From Epiperipatus broadwayi (Eukaryota; Onychophora; Udeonychophora; Euonychophora; Peripatidae), in assembly GCA_028023455.1 (NCBI GenBank), contig JAQFVV010012671.1, forward strand, positions 496,001 through 560,000: 64,000 bases of DNA, in the 5' to 3' direction. This document shows positions 49,579 through 62,399 of this stretch, one piece after another. The position numbers were made by a program, and so were the translations under genes. The first letter of the stretch is position 1, and every line of letters starts with the position of its first letter. Below the pieces are notes generated by a model. It ran no database searches. It had not been told where the DNA came from and saw nothing but the letters and a program-made list of their open reading frames with translations.

Positions 49579-51490
49579 TAATGGTCGGGTGTGGGTGATC
49601 AAAGAGTCTTACTATATCTGCACTACAGGGCACCACTAGGTTTCTCAAACCTAGAAAATTTATAGAGTAGGCAGATACATGCTGTTAAAAATCCAATTTT
49701 TACATAGATATTTTACCACGGCCATCAGCCCTTGCCACTAGCTCATGGAGTAGCAGAGGTTTAAAACATAAAAATATATTTTTAATAAAGAATAATAAAA
49801 ACAATCACTGCCAGTATTAATAACACAACAGATTTTATTAACGCACATTTAAAATTGAGGAATAAAATTTATATTTAGATTTTAACATTAATTTTTAAAT
49901 TTAAATTACTATTTTAAATAGTCCGCACAGATGGACATTTTAATATTTTACTTTAGCAGGTTGAGTATAGATAGGCTACATAGATTTCTCACTAAAAAAA
50001 AACTTATCAAAACACTCATTCAATCTCAGACTAAAAGTTCATAGCCAAACCAATGCCTGCTTCCAGATATATAGTCGCAACCAATGCAATATGAAGATGC
50101 TAGCATAAAATCATGCTGACAGGAATGTGCATCTGACAGCGTGATATTATTTGAAGGACATGATCCTCATCCAGTACAGGAATGTGCATCTGTCTGGCAA
50201 AGGAATCATGTATATAAATTAATTAAAGAGTGCTACGTATGGGGGAGAGCGGTCTTTCTGCCGACTTATAAATCCCTGTCCATAGAGCTAGAAGGGGTCA
50301 ATGGTGCAGGAAATACATCTGCGACCATTGCAACAATATGACTGCCTCTTTGGGGTCATGCATTCAGTTGGGCACATTGCCCTGTATGCTAAACATGCTT
50401 CACATTACATTGATATAAACACCCATATATCCCTCCACAAGCATCGTCCTAACTATGAAACAAATAGCCTGAAATTAACCCTTTAAAATAAACATAAACG
50501 AATTTAAACATAGTTATTAATTTTTATCCATGCAGCTATCTACACCCAACTTTAATTTGATACATTTTAATTAACACTTAACACAAAAAAGGAGAGAAAT
50601 GGAAATGATTGCTTAAACAGATGCATAAAAAAATTTACTAATAATTGATTTTGAATTCTTTAGGCCAGATAATAGTTCTTATTTTCAGCTTTTACTTGCA
50701 AATTTAGGAAAAGTTCTTATTAGATAAACACAAGAGTTCATACTTTACAGATTGAGCAGATTTAGAGGTCCATCATCGTAGATTGTTTGTCCTTCTTTGA
50801 AATGAAACCACTACTTGCCATGAATTTGGTCAGGAACTGTCATCCAGAGGCCTCAGCTGGTTGTCCAGAAATTAAATTTATTGCAGACTTCTACATCGTG
50901 AAATCTGCAATACAGCTAGTTTTAACGGTACATTAATAGTCAGCTCTAAGATAACAATTATAATAATCCTCCTCCATTCAAAAATTTGGGGTTTTATACT
51001 TTTATTAGCCTCTTATCATCAAATCTTCAGATTCAATGAGCAAGACATCACTAATCCTCTCATGTTTCATTTACGGTTTGTGCTGTCATTTCGTGCTTGC
51101 ATTGGTCATTTAGTTTCTTTTTTTTCTCTTACCATTTAATTATTCGAGTGCCCCAAGGGCTAGTGTGCTTTAGAACAATCATTTAATTAATAAAACAATC
51201 ATTTCCATTTTCTAAGATTAAACATGATAGAAATCATTTACTTCTATTTTAAAAAATATCAATCTTTACTTTTTTTTTTTATTTATAAAAAAGTTCTTTC
51301 AAATACTTTTTATTTTTAAAAAAAAAATGCTTTTAAGTTTTCCATCGGTACAAACTATATATGCATTAAACAACTTTTAATTTTCAGTTTTTAAGTTAAG
51401 TTTTTTTTATTTTAAATAAATCAATTTTTATTTACAATCTTTTTATTTTCATTTTAAAATAATGTAACGGCATATTATATACCGTTACAT
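49579..51490 (-). repeat. 1.9-kb LTR-like repeat, copy 1
   Basis: Nearly identical over its whole length to 51998-53871. Read on the minus strand it begins TGTAACGGTATATAATATG with CCGTTACA closing a hairpin (51462-51490) and ends ACACCCGACCA, so it has TG...CA ends as expected of an LTR. TGTAACGG starts are common in Ty3/gypsy LTRs. Small frames inside (50141-50341, 50301-50486) are not conserved as frames in copy 2. Confidence 0.65.
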
Positions 51491-51997
51491 ATCAGTAAAC
51501 TTCCTCAAAAAACAAAAACATAAAAAAAAAAAGAATTTACTTAGTGTTAGTAATGACGTTTCACAAATTGATTATACTAAACTTTTTTTTTAAAAAGACA
51601 AAACTTTGGTTAGTAATTAAAAAGACAAAACTTTGGTTAGTAATTAAAAGAAAGAAAAAAAATGCTGACTATTCTTTCCTTTCGACCCCAGCTAAGATTA
51701 CATCTCCCTCAAAAGTTCCTTTTCCCCTACATTTCATTATTAACTTAGGCAAGTAAAATGATTGGATTTCAAATAAGACTTTTTTTTTTTAACAAAAAAA
51801 ATTATTTATATTAACTATTACATTTTTATTCCTCGCATTTATTTCTACATATGTGCAATTTTCTTACTGACAGTACTTTTTACAAGATATTCAAACCATA
51901 ACTTTATATAATATAGATAAAATATTTCACTTTAAAAAAAATTTACTCAGGGTACTCATGGTTTATTATACATCATGCCATGTTGGGAGTCCAATTC
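51491..51997. other. Short non-coding interior between the two LTR-like repeats
   Basis: About 0.5 kb without a recognisable gene. It contains a 27-bp tandem duplication (51592-51645, unit AAAAAGACAAAACTTTGG plus TTAGTAATT). On the minus strand, a TGGACTCCCAACATGG lies a few bases after the LTR end (around 51993), a possible primer-binding site, and GAGGAAG lies close before the other LTR, a weak polypurine tract. Confidence 0.45.
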
Positions 51998-53871
51998 TAA
52001 TGGTCGGGTGTGGGTGATCAAAGAGTCTTACCGTATCTGCACTACAGGGTGCCACTAGGTTTCTCAAACCTAAAAAATTTATAGAGTAGGCAGATACATG
52101 CTGTTAAAGATTCCATTTTTACATAGATATTTTACCATGGCCATCAGCCCTTGCCACTAGCTCATAGAGTAGCAGAGGTTTAAAACATAAAAATATATTT
52201 TTAATAAAAACAATCACTTCCAGTACTAATAACATAACAGATTTTATTAACGCACATTTAGATTTTAACATTAATTTTTAAATTTAAATTACTATTTTAA
52301 ATAGTCCACACAGATGGACATTTTAATAATATTTTACTTTAGAATGATGAGTATAGACAGGCTACATAGATTTCTCACTAAAAAAAACTTATCAAAACAC
52401 TCATTCAATCTTAGACTAAAAGTTCATGGCCAAACCAATGCCTGCTTCCAGATATATAGTCACAACCAATGCAATATGAAGATGCTAGCATAAAATCACA
52501 CTGACAGGAATGTGCCTCTGACAGTGTGATATTATTTGAAGGACATAATCCTTGTCCAGTACAGGAATGTGCATCTGTCTGGCAAAGGAATCATGTATAT
52601 AAATTAATTAAGAGTGCTATGTATGGGGGAGAGTGGTTTTTCTGCTGACTTATAAATCCCTGTCGATAGAGCTAGAAGTGGTCAATGGCGCAGGAAATAC
52701 ACCTGTGACCATTGCAACGATATGACTGCCTCTTTGGGGTTATGCATTCAGTTGGGCACGTTGCCCTGTATGCTAAACATGCTTCACCTTACATTGATAT
52801 AAACACACCCATATATCCCTCCACAAGCATCATCCTAACTACGAAACAAATAGCCTGAAATTAACCCTTTAAAATAAACAAACGAATTTAAACATAGTTA
52901 TTAATTTTTATCCATGCAGCTATCTACACCCAACTTTAAATTGATACATTTTAATTAACACTTAATACAAAAAAAGGAGAGAAATGGAAATGATTGCTTA
53001 AACAGATGCATAAAAAAATTTTACTAATAATTGATTTTGAATTCTTTAGGCCAGATAATAGTTCTTATTTTCAGCTTTTACTTGCAAATTTAGGAAAAGT
53101 TCATATTAGATAAACGCAAGAGTTCATACTTTATGGATTGAGCAGATTTAGAGGTCCATCTTCATAGATTGCTTGTCCTTCTTTGAAACAAAACTGCTAC
53201 TTGCCATGCATTTGGTCAGGAACTGTCATCCAGAGGCCTCAGCTGGTTGTCTGGAAATTAAATTTATTGCAGACTTCTACATCGTGAAATCTGCAATACA
53301 GCTAGTTATAATGGTATATTAATAGTCAGCTCTAAGATAACAATTATAATAATTCTCTTCCATTCAAAAATTTGGGGTTTTATACTTTTATTAGCCTCTT
53401 ATCATCAAATCTTTGGATTCAATAAGCAAGACGTCACTAATCCTCCCGTGTTTCATTTACGGTTCGTGCTGTCATTTCGTGCTTGCATTGGTCATTTAGT
53501 TTCTTTTTTCCTCTTACCATTTAATTATTAGAGTACCCCAAGGGCTAGTGTGCTTTAGAACAATCATTTAATTAATAAAAATAATCATTTCCATTTTCTA
53601 AGATCAAACATGATAGAAATCATTTACTTCTATTTTAAAAAATATCAATCTTTACTTCTTTTTTTTATTTATAAAAAAGTACATTCAAATACTTTTTTTT
53701 TAAAAAAAATGCTTTTAAGTTTTCCATCGGTATGAACTATATATACATTAAACAACTTTTAATTTTCAGTTTTTAAGTTAAGTTTTTTTTCTTTTTAATA
53801 AATCAATTTTTATTTACGATCTTTTTATTTTCATTTTAAAATAATGTAACGGCATATTATATACCATTACA
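51998..53871 (-). repeat. 1.9-kb LTR-like repeat, copy 2
   Basis: Aligned with copy 1 with scattered substitutions and a few small deletions (for example near 52206 and 52260). The hairpin at its minus-strand start is TGTAATGG...CCGTTACA, so one stem base has changed. ACAAT stands just after it (53871-53875) and just before copy 1 (49572-49576), a possible 5-bp target-site duplication. Confidence 0.65.
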
Positions 53872-53879
53872 CAATAGTA

Positions 53880-56800
53880 TATAGCAAAACAAAATTAAAA
53901 CTTATTCCTATATATATATATACTTGCTTGCTAATTCTTTGATTCCAACATATTTTCTGATTGATTTATATTAAATAGCATGATGGTGGTTTGGGATATC
54001 TCTTCTATTATGATAGCAAAGACTATTCATGCTAGAAGTTTTTAATCATATATATTGAAAAACAAGTAAATAATAAAATGGTTAGTATTAATACAAAAAC
54101 AATAAATAATACTGTAACTGTATAAGTGTTTGTGTTTAATATTGAACAATATAAAGTCTTACCTCTAACCCTAGTGATGATCAAATTCATGTGCAAGCAA
54201 GATCATGTATTACTCTATATTTTATTTCAATCCTATTAATCTATGGTAAGAAAAAGAAATAGCAAATTATATATACATAAAACTAATCATATAATGTCAA
54301 CTGAAGAAAAATCAAGAGCCCATGAAGGAGAATGTACTAAAGCTTGTGTGTCCTTATTTCTGTTTTTTATAATCCAATTCATTGGGCTCAAATGTCTTGG
54401 AACATGCATAATGATGATCCAAATTTCTTTTTTTTATGCAGTATACTTTGAATTGTTAAGTTCACATCTTCAGATCCAAGTAGTAAAGTTTGCTATTGCC
54501 TTCAGCATAGGTGGATAGATGCTGCTTCAAACTGAATTTGATTTTGGTTGTTACAGCTTCATGGCTGACAAATCTCTTCCCAGAGGTAACTTTGAACTTA
54601 GCTATCTAAGTAATTAATTAGAGTCCTTGTATTTGTTGGACAGCTAGATGTTGCTCTTTGGAAATACAAAGTTACGGTTGGTATAACTCTCTGGCTAAAG
54701 CTCAAAAATGCTCTTGACATATCAAATAAATTTAAAGCTAGTTCTGGAATTTCTTATTTAAACCTTTACCAAATTCATATCCATTGATTTTTATTTTAAC
54801 TTTTATTCACCATATTCAATGGAATCTTAGAGATTAAGGTTTTACTTTAATGTCTGCCAACATTTGTCTCCAAATACCAAGTTTGATCATGGCTTCCAAA
54901 ATATACATGTTGATAAGTCAACAAAAGTTTTTTATCTGGTCCTTGAAAAGAGGGGTCATTTATACATATCTACTGCTGATCACCAAAACGAGGTTGTTCT
55001 TTTTAAGTGTTGAATTGATTTTTTTTAAAATAGTAAGTTTGATATCAAGCGTGAACTTAATTATTTACATCAAGTTTTACAATTTATATACATCTATGGT
55101 GGATTAATAATAATAAAAATTTATTTATTATTTTCTTCTTTTACATTTTTATGATTACTTGTGTCTAAATTTGATCTTTTTTTTTTCTTATATTATTATA
55201 ATATGTGTATATCAAACAATAGTTCACAAAACGTTTTGTAATAAGAGTAAGTATAAATATTTAAGTTTTACATGTTTATTTTGGGTTATGGATTTTATCA
55301 CACATTTGTTTATCTTTTAATTATATAAACAATTAACTATTTTCTCATCTAAAATATTTATGAATATTTTTATTTTCAGAATACATTTTAATTAGGTTAC
55401 ATTCTCTTTATATACATGACTTATGGTACATTATATATTGAGAATATTGTTATGGTGGGCATTGGTGTTAAATTAGATAAAGGTGTTTAATGGTTCTTGG
55501 CGGCATGTAGGATCACATTTTATATATTCTCCCAGTAAAAAGGGGTTAAAGATAAAAGCATTAACTTTAATTCCTCTTTCCTCTCCTATACCTTTTAAGA
55601 AGCAATTTAAGATATATTGACTTAGCTGCTTGAGTTTGCAGAAGTCATATTGAATTTTTTTAAAAACTGACATGAGACACAATTTTCACAATAACTTCAA
55701 TTTTAATTATGTTAGAGCAAAAAAATTTACATTAATAGAAACTAGAAAAACTAAGGAAAACAATAAGTCTAAGACAAATAGTGATAACCATTTAAAAAAT
55801 AAGGGGAAAAAGAAATTTCAATATCTGACAATTATTACTTTATTGTTTGTTCAAAATTTCTAATTCATCATTAAGTTTAAATTACATCGTCAGTAATAAT
55901 TTCTTTGTATTCCTCACAAAATTATCTTTCAACCATATATAATACTTCTTACCTGAGATAATCCATAGCTTCAGAATCTCCAAAAGTATTCGCATAAGAA
56001 TTCTTCGTTTTTATCTTGTACCTCAAAAGTTGATAAATCTCAAAGGTGTCTATAAGAAAAAGATTCATCCTAATAAAAGATACAAACAAATCATTTCCAG
56101 AAAATGGATATGCATTTATAATTATAGCATTTGGCTTTTTGTTTATATAAAACTAGAAATTATAGGCTACTGTCTGTATCACTGATAAAATGAGTTTCAT
56201 TTCTTCATTTTATATTTTTTTGTGTACATCAGTGATGTTTATATTCTTTATGCACACCAGTGATGTTATCTTGTTATATTTATTGTCCCACATAGATATA
56301 ATTTATTTGCATATACTTCATTTGTTAGCTATAGATTTGAAAATAATGTGATGCATGATGTGGCAAAACTACTAACTCCACAGCATGAGTATCAAGGCAT
56401 AGGCAAGAATCAGAATGATTCTTTACCTGCATACAATCCCATGTGGTATATTCATAACCATTGTGGCTACTACTACACAAACATCATTTGAAATCTCTCT
56501 TTATTGGTTTTAAGTGTTTATATTTTCACATGGTACTATGCCCAGTAAATTTTGTGAATGCTTTATCAACTGCAACCTTTCTGTACATTTGATTATCAGT
56601 GTTTAACATTTACATTGCACTATTCTATATATGTAAATCATTACTTGTTATACAACCTTTCTGTACATTTGATTATCAGATTTTAAAATTTACATTGCAC
56701 TGTTCTCTAAATATAAACCATTACTTGTTATACAAAATGCAAAAGTAAACAAACACAAACACATCATATAATCATAATAAATTATTAACAAACTTGGATC

Positions 56801-56900
56801 AAAGACACAAAATTACTGTACAGTACATATGAATAATAATTTATATACCTAATAATAAAGAGCATAAAAGATTTAATATTATATTATTTATATACTACAC
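53880..56900. other. Spacer, no recognised gene
   Basis: A hydrophobic frame at 54243-54518 and a mixed stretch up to 54.75 kb were examined without a confident match. Two near copies of ACAACCTTTCTGTACATTTG (56570 and 56653) form a small tandem duplication of about 80 bp. Confidence 0.5.
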
Positions 56901-56921
56901 ATACCATCATCATCATCATTA

Positions 56922-57610
56922 TCAACCATTATCAATCCACTGCAGGATGAAGGTCTCTCCAAGTTTAATCCATCTCCGATCTTCAGCTTCTCTTCTCCAC
57001 ATCACCCCTGCACACTTTCTTATTTCATCCATCCATCTCACATGTGGTCTCTTTCTGGGTCTTTTACAATCTCTTGGAATCCAGTTTAAAATTTCAATTG
57101 TCCATCTATTATCATCTCTTCTAGCAATATGTCCAGCCCAACTCCACTTCAATCTTTTAATTTTTTCAATGAGGTCAGTAACACCCGTTTGTTCTCTTAC
57201 CCATACATTGCGTTTTCGATCTCTTCTTGTTACTCCCAACATACATCTCTCCATACTTCTTTGAGTGGTCTGAAGTCTCTGTATTGCTCTTCTATTAAGT
57301 GTCCAAGTCTCAGATCCATAAGTAAGAACTGGTAAAACACATTTATTAAAAACCTTCCTTTTCAAACACATAGGCATATTTCCTTTTAGTATCAAGTTAT
57401 TTCTACCAAAAGCACTCCAACCAAGTTTAATTCTATGATTAATTTCTTCCATTATGTTTCCATCTGTATTAATAATCTGACCAAGGTATTTGTAACTGTT
57501 AACTTCTTCTAATTCATCATAATCAATCTTTATTTTCATATTTTGAGCAAATCGATTAAACATTACTTTAGTCTTTTTAACATTTATCTTTAGTCCTACT
57601 TTCATCTGAT
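56922..57610 (-). pseudogene. RTE LINE C-terminal region
   Basis: After the frameshift the protein continues VGLKINVKKTKVMFN, then YLGQIINTDG, YGSETWTLNRRAIQRL, TQRSMERCMLGVTRRDR, AGHIARRDDNRWTI and ends RWIKLGETFILQWIDNG. These blocks (ETWT, QR.ME.R.LG..RRDR, GH.ARR.D.RWT, DRRW...FILQWIDNG) are the usual tail of RTE proteins. It carries no internal stop over about 220 codons. Confidence 0.88.
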
Positions 57611-58665
57611 AATTCCTGCAACATATCCTGCAGCTCTGAAGCATTATTTGCAAAAACAACTACATCATCTGTGAAATCTAAATGACTTAAATAATCTCCA
57701 TTTACTTTCACTCCTTTAGTTTCCCATTTTAATCCACAAAATACTTCTTGCAGCACTGCTGTAAAACGTTTTGGAGATATGGAGTCACCTTGTCTTACAC
57801 CTTTCTCAATGTTGACTTTCCCAGTATCATTATGTAATCTAATTGTTGCTGTTGCATTTTTATAAATATTCTTCAAAATATGACAATATCCTGGATCTAT
57901 ACCTTGATGATCCAATGCTTTAATCACTGAAGAAATGTTTATAGAATCAAATGCCTTTTCATAATCTACAAATCCAAAACATAATGACAACTCATATTCA
58001 TTTGACCTTTCTATAACTTCTCTCAACACCTGGATATGATCTACTGTACTAAAACCACTTTTAAATCCAGCTTGTTCTCTTGGTTGGTGGAAATCCAATG
58101 TTCTCTGTAGATGAGTTGTAATTATCTTGGTAAAAATTTTATATAAAACTGATAAAAGGCTAATAGGTCTGTAATTTCTAATATCTTCTTTATCACCTTT
58201 TAAAAATATTAATATTATTACTGCATTCTTCCAATCATCTGGTACATCTTTATCATTTAGACATTTGGTATATAACTTTGCTAAAAAATTTTCTATTTCT
58301 TCTCCTGCTTCTTTTAATATATCAATTATAATTCCATCATTACCTGGAGCCTTTCCCTTCTTCATACATTTAATTGCGTGTCTCACTTCTTCATTTAAAA
58401 TTCTGGGCAATTCAGAAGATGGAATAGATATAGGAGGTACTTGTTCTTTATTACTATATAATTCTTGATAAAAATCTTCTACCAATTTCATGATGTCATC
58501 GCTCTTTTTAGTAACAATTCCATCTTTTTTTCTTATTGCAGATATAAATTTCCTACCAATACCAAAATGTTGTTTTACATTCTTAAGACTTTTATTTTCT
58601 TCTACAGCTTTCCTTGCTAGTTCACAATTATACTTTCTTATATCATTTTCAACTCTTTTCCCACC
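57577..58665 (-). pseudogene. RTE LINE reverse transcriptase core
   Basis: The frame opens upstream of its first ATG with CELARKAVEENKSLKN and HFGIGRKFISAIRKK (58650-58520). RT landmarks are GKAPGNDGIIIDILKE near residue 46 of the ATG-started part, NYRPISLLSVLYKIF near 106, EQAGFKSGFSTVDHI near 139, FGFVDYEKAFDSI (motif A) near 172-184, VRQGDSISPKRF (motif B) and HLDFTDDVVVFAN with the catalytic DD (FADD has become FTDD). Frameshifts lie near 58660 and 57605. Confidence 0.88.
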
Positions 58666-58719
58666 ATTTTACAAAATTCGAGATATTCAATTTTTTTAAT
58701 GCATCATTTTTGTATATCT

Positions 58720-59680
58720 TCATATTCCTTCTTTCTTCATAAATTCTCTAGTCTCAGTAGAAATTTTATTGGTCAATTGCTGCTTTTTTCTACCAGCTAT
58801 CTTTGTTGCAGTTTTTAAAAGTATATCAGTTATTTTCATATTAATTTCATTCAAATTTGAATTATGCTCAAAATCTACTAATACTTGAAACCAATTTCTA
58901 AGTTCTAATTTAAATTCATTAGAATGTTTCTGAAGATTAGGAATATCAACTGTAAATATTGTTTTTCTTAATAATTTTTGTCTCTCTAGTTTCACATTAA
59001 CACGTATCTTACACCTTACTAATCGACGATCACTTCCTGTGTTAAATTTATTAAGAACATTACAATCTTGAAATATGTATTTCCTATTAGTCAAAATATA
59101 ATTCAATTCTGCTGTACCTTCATTTGGATGCTTCCACATCCATTTCCTTTTAACATTTTTCTCAAAAAAAGAATTCATAATATAAAGTTTTTCTTTTTCT
59201 GCAAACTCCACAAGTCTATGTCCTCTCTCATTTCTATTACCATAACCAAAATTACCTACAGCACTTTCATCTTTCATTTGTTTACAAATTCTAGCATTAA
59301 AGTCTCCCATAACGATTTTAAAATGTTGTTTAGTCTGATCAAAAGCCTTTTGTACATCCATATAAAAATCTTCTACTACTTCATCACTATGAGAACTTGT
59401 TGGGGCATAAACCTGAATTATCTGCATTTGATATCTGCTATTAAGTTGTATAACTAATCTTGCCACTCTATCTGATATACCATCAATCTCCACAATATTG
59501 TTCTTCCACTTTTTATTTATAATGAATCCTACTCCACTTGTATTTCCAATATTTGTGCCTTTATAATAGAGTATATGTCCACTTTCTTCTAACTTCACAA
59601 AGTCCAATAATGTCCCATTTAATATAAGAGAGTTCTTCTTCTAATTCTTGCCATCTTCCTTCACTTGAAAGTGATCTGCA
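58720..59680 (-). pseudogene. RTE LINE endonuclease (EEP family)
   Basis: The start GTYKCRSLSSEGRWQELEEE is found upstream in another frame (near 59680-59620), followed by WDIIGLCEVRR and a frameshift near 59580. The open part then gives VRL-like IIQVYAPTS near residue 64, VVEDFYMDVQKAF and VMGDFNARI near 100-108, the EEP metal-binding motif. The late catalytic motif SDH is SDRRLVRCKI, a His to Arg change. The frame stops at 58720, before the linker. An intact enzyme nicks target DNA to prime reverse transcription. Confidence 0.85.
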
Positions 59681-59809
59681 TTTGTAAGTACCTAAATAAA
59701 AAGTCATCATCAAATGGCAGCCTGGGTCTGCAATCAGGGGATTCTTAGCACCCTCCGCCTTCGGCCACCAACCGCTGCCTTGGTTGATGACTTTACAGCC
59801 ATGCTTTAT

Positions 59810-61080
59810 TTTTGTCTGTCATAATTGTATATATGTATTGGAAAAATATTTATCATTTACACAAACATTCATTCTGCCTTATCAGGCACTGAGAAGAAAG
59901 ACCATGGTGTTTCTCAATCTTAAACTCAGAGGTAAAAAGCCAATAAACTCACCACGCTGGCTAATGCATGTTGGTGAGCAGCCCATCCATGTTCGTATAC
60001 TATATGAATAATCACCTAGTAATAACAGCTGCAATGACAAGAACGTATGGAGTGGACATTAGGAATTTGCCCTGCTCGGTTCCTTTAAGGCCTCCAAGAG
60101 GAATCAAAGGGTCTCCTTTCAGTTAATAGCAAACTCCTTTCTGCACATACACACCAATATAAATGCAAATTAATAAATTATACAATTTTTTTAAGTAATT
60201 AAATTAAATTTAAAATATTAAAAAATAAAAAATATATACTTACAATAGACATTCTACGATTATATTCACATCCCATTATAGGCCTTGAATGTGAATGACC
60301 AGCATATTTTTAACCCATTTTCACTATATAATCAGGCCGATTACAATTTTCTGCCTTCTTCACTTAGTCTAAACTAGAAAATTGACCAAAATAGAAAAAA
60401 AATAATAAAAAATTCAAATTTCTTCCAATTTCAATCAAAAAGATGGCATTTAAAAGATATTTTAAAGATGCATCGAATGTTCATATTTCTGTTGATGCTA
60501 TGCTTATGGATTTTACGTAATTTAAAAAAGAAAATGAAATTTCAACCAATCAGCTATAATGTGTAATGACGAGCTGTCATGGGCCATGCCATTAGAGTCA
60601 TACTTTTGTGTGGTTCACTATCTATCATTAGGGATTATTGACCTCAAGTTAATTTGAGCTTTCCTTAATATTCCTTTCCATAATCAGACTTAGATGTTTA
60701 TACATGATAGTGTTGGATTGAGGATACCTACAATTATCTGTCTCCATACTATGAAGAGGTAGTAACTCTTCTAACGCATGTATATCTATCTGTTCACCAA
60801 GGTGAATAAATTTCCTTTTGGATAGGTTATATATTGGTTAAATATATGTGTTTAAACATACCTGTCATGCTCCTTTTAATCAGACTTAACTTTATCTTTG
60901 GTATTAGTTAAACAGGTGAGTGTCCATTATTTTTCTAATGTGGTGACTCATTGGGTTAGTCAATCTTCAACTTAGATAATTGTGGTATGTTGCCTTATTT
61001 TGTTTGGAGACACATTCCTAAATTATTTCCAGGATTTTAATTCCTCAAGTGTATTATTAGACAAAGTTTTATTATCATCA
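59810..61080. other. Spacer between LINE and gypsy relic
   Basis: 59.8-60.15 kb is of mixed composition and could be further 5' LINE sequence or unrelated DNA. The rest is AT-rich. No gene recognised. Confidence 0.45.
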
Positions 61081-61089
61081 TTTTTTTTA

Positions 61090-61300
61090 AAAATTCAATT
61101 GCAAAAAAAAATATTTCAATTTTTTGTGATAGGTCTTCAATATTCTAGCATATTAAGTTTCTCTGACACCATTTTCATTATCTACCCAGTATGCATTTGG
61201 GCCAGCACATTTAATGATGGTAAATGGGCCCTCATATATATTGCAGATTTTATGGAAAATAAATTATTTTGGATTATTAATGTGTGGAGTTTTGATGAAC
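61090..61300 (-). pseudogene. Gypsy integrase C-terminal GPY/F module
   Basis: YEGPFTIIKCAGPNAYWV and DNENGVRET, read near 61235-61155, fit the GPY/F motif with following A-Y-x-V. This marks the end of pol; the 3' LTR expected to the left was not identified. Confidence 0.6.
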
Positions 61301-61441
61301 ACTTTATCTACAATTTTGAATTGGTAATTTGATTTATTTTTGCCTCATTTTTTTGCTTAGTTTTACCATTTTGTGATATGCCTCTATTCAGTTTTTTTCT
61401 TGATCTATGGGTAATTTTACAAGCATAGGCATGATGGGTTT

Positions 61442-61960
61442 TTAAAATAGAATTGGGATGTGTTGACCCATTTGTAATCTGATGGGTGTGAATCTAGTGG
61501 ATTCATTTACACTCCAATTTATGTAATTGGTTATGCATTGTGTATGCTTCACCCAATCTTTTTGCATATCCTCTAAGTAGGTCCTGAAGAAATGTTCAAA
61601 TTTCCGCATTGCACATTCACATGGGTTTGATTGTGGATTTGTAATAGAGGTTAGCACATGTTTTATTTGATGTTTTTCTACCTATTTGGTCCATTCTTTG
61701 GATAAAAAAGGGGTACTGAGATTGGTTAATACCATCCCTGGTTTTTTTATTGCTCTAAAATGGAAGGTGTTTATTATTTTACTAATATGTTTAATATTAG
61801 CTTGAGGTATTGAATAAGTTGACACAAGTTTTAAAAAGAGATCACAAGCTACTAGTAAATATTTTTTCTTATTAAATGGGGGTAGTGGACCATAAAAATT
61901 CACAGCTACAATCTTATTTGGTCTTTTTGGAATGATAGAATTTACTGAACTGATATAATT
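61442..61960 (-). pseudogene. Gypsy integrase catalytic core
   Basis: VNFYGPLPPFNKKKYLLVA starts the core, where DFYGPLP is usual (first Asp changed to Asn). VLTNLSTPFLSKEW is the second site, where S-D-x-G-T is usual (Asp to Asn again). After a stop and frame change near 61680, NPQSNPCECAMRKFEHFF contains the glutamate. RFTPIRLQMGQHIPILF is the end of the core. With both aspartates lost it cannot act. Confidence 0.8.
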
Positions 61961-61989
61961 TTTATTTACTGGCTTGGCTTTTAAGTATA

Positions 61990-62310
61990 TGTGACAATGT
62001 TGAGTTTTTTATAAGATGTCTTTGTACATTCTAGGCCAGTAAAACCAGTTTTTTAAAGTTTGTACAGTTTTATGGGCTCCATAATGACCATATAAATAAT
62101 GTACATATTGTATGTAGACTTTTTAATCTTTTAGGTATCATTAGCCTCCACTCATCTCTGTCATTGTTTGCTTTATATTTTAATAGCTGGTTGTTTAGCT
62201 TGTAATATTTAAGATTATTGGCTTTATACAGAATTTCAACTTTGTTTAATGTTTTAATAATCGGGATCAGATCTTTATCTAGAATTTGGAGGTTTTGTAT
62301 ATTTAGCAAA
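61990..62310 (-). pseudogene. Gypsy integrase N-terminal zinc-binding region
   Basis: An open frame (62309-62070) ends in RLMIPKRLKSLHTICTL; in the next frame VHYLYGHYGAHKTVQTLK and FYWPRMYKDIL match the H-x-H region and the following YWP block of gypsy integrases. A stop lies at the join to the core. Confidence 0.7.
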
Positions 62311-62399
62311 TTGTTCCCTCCATTGTCATTAGTTGCTGAATTAATGTTTAAAATGTAGGCAGTATCTACTGTTAGATGTTGTTCTGATCAGCATGGATT

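Larger units (their letters stand above)
56904..59800 (-). mobile_element. RTE-type LINE, nearly full length, inactive
   Basis: A single ORF in the order endonuclease, RT and C-terminal region, about 2.9 kb, close to RTE size. Just after the protein end WIDNG the 3' tail is a short TGA/TGATGA repeat (56904-56921), a hallmark of the RTE clade. The 5' side at 59700-59800 is relatively GC-rich, as is usual upstream of RTE ORFs. Several frameshifts and one stop break the ORF. Confidence 0.85.

Noticed and set aside
54243-54518. Possible transporter exon (faint resemblance to an OATP/SLCO segment)
   Set aside because: Only a hydrophobic segment with two cysteines and a KFAIAF block; splice signals are weak and a stop follows at once. 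Not enough to name it.
56947-57335. Plus-strand frames within the LINE
   Set aside because: They lie opposite the recognisable RTE protein and have no motif.
59068-59457. Plus-strand 129-codon frame
   Set aside because: It is antisense to the EEP endonuclease of the RTE element.
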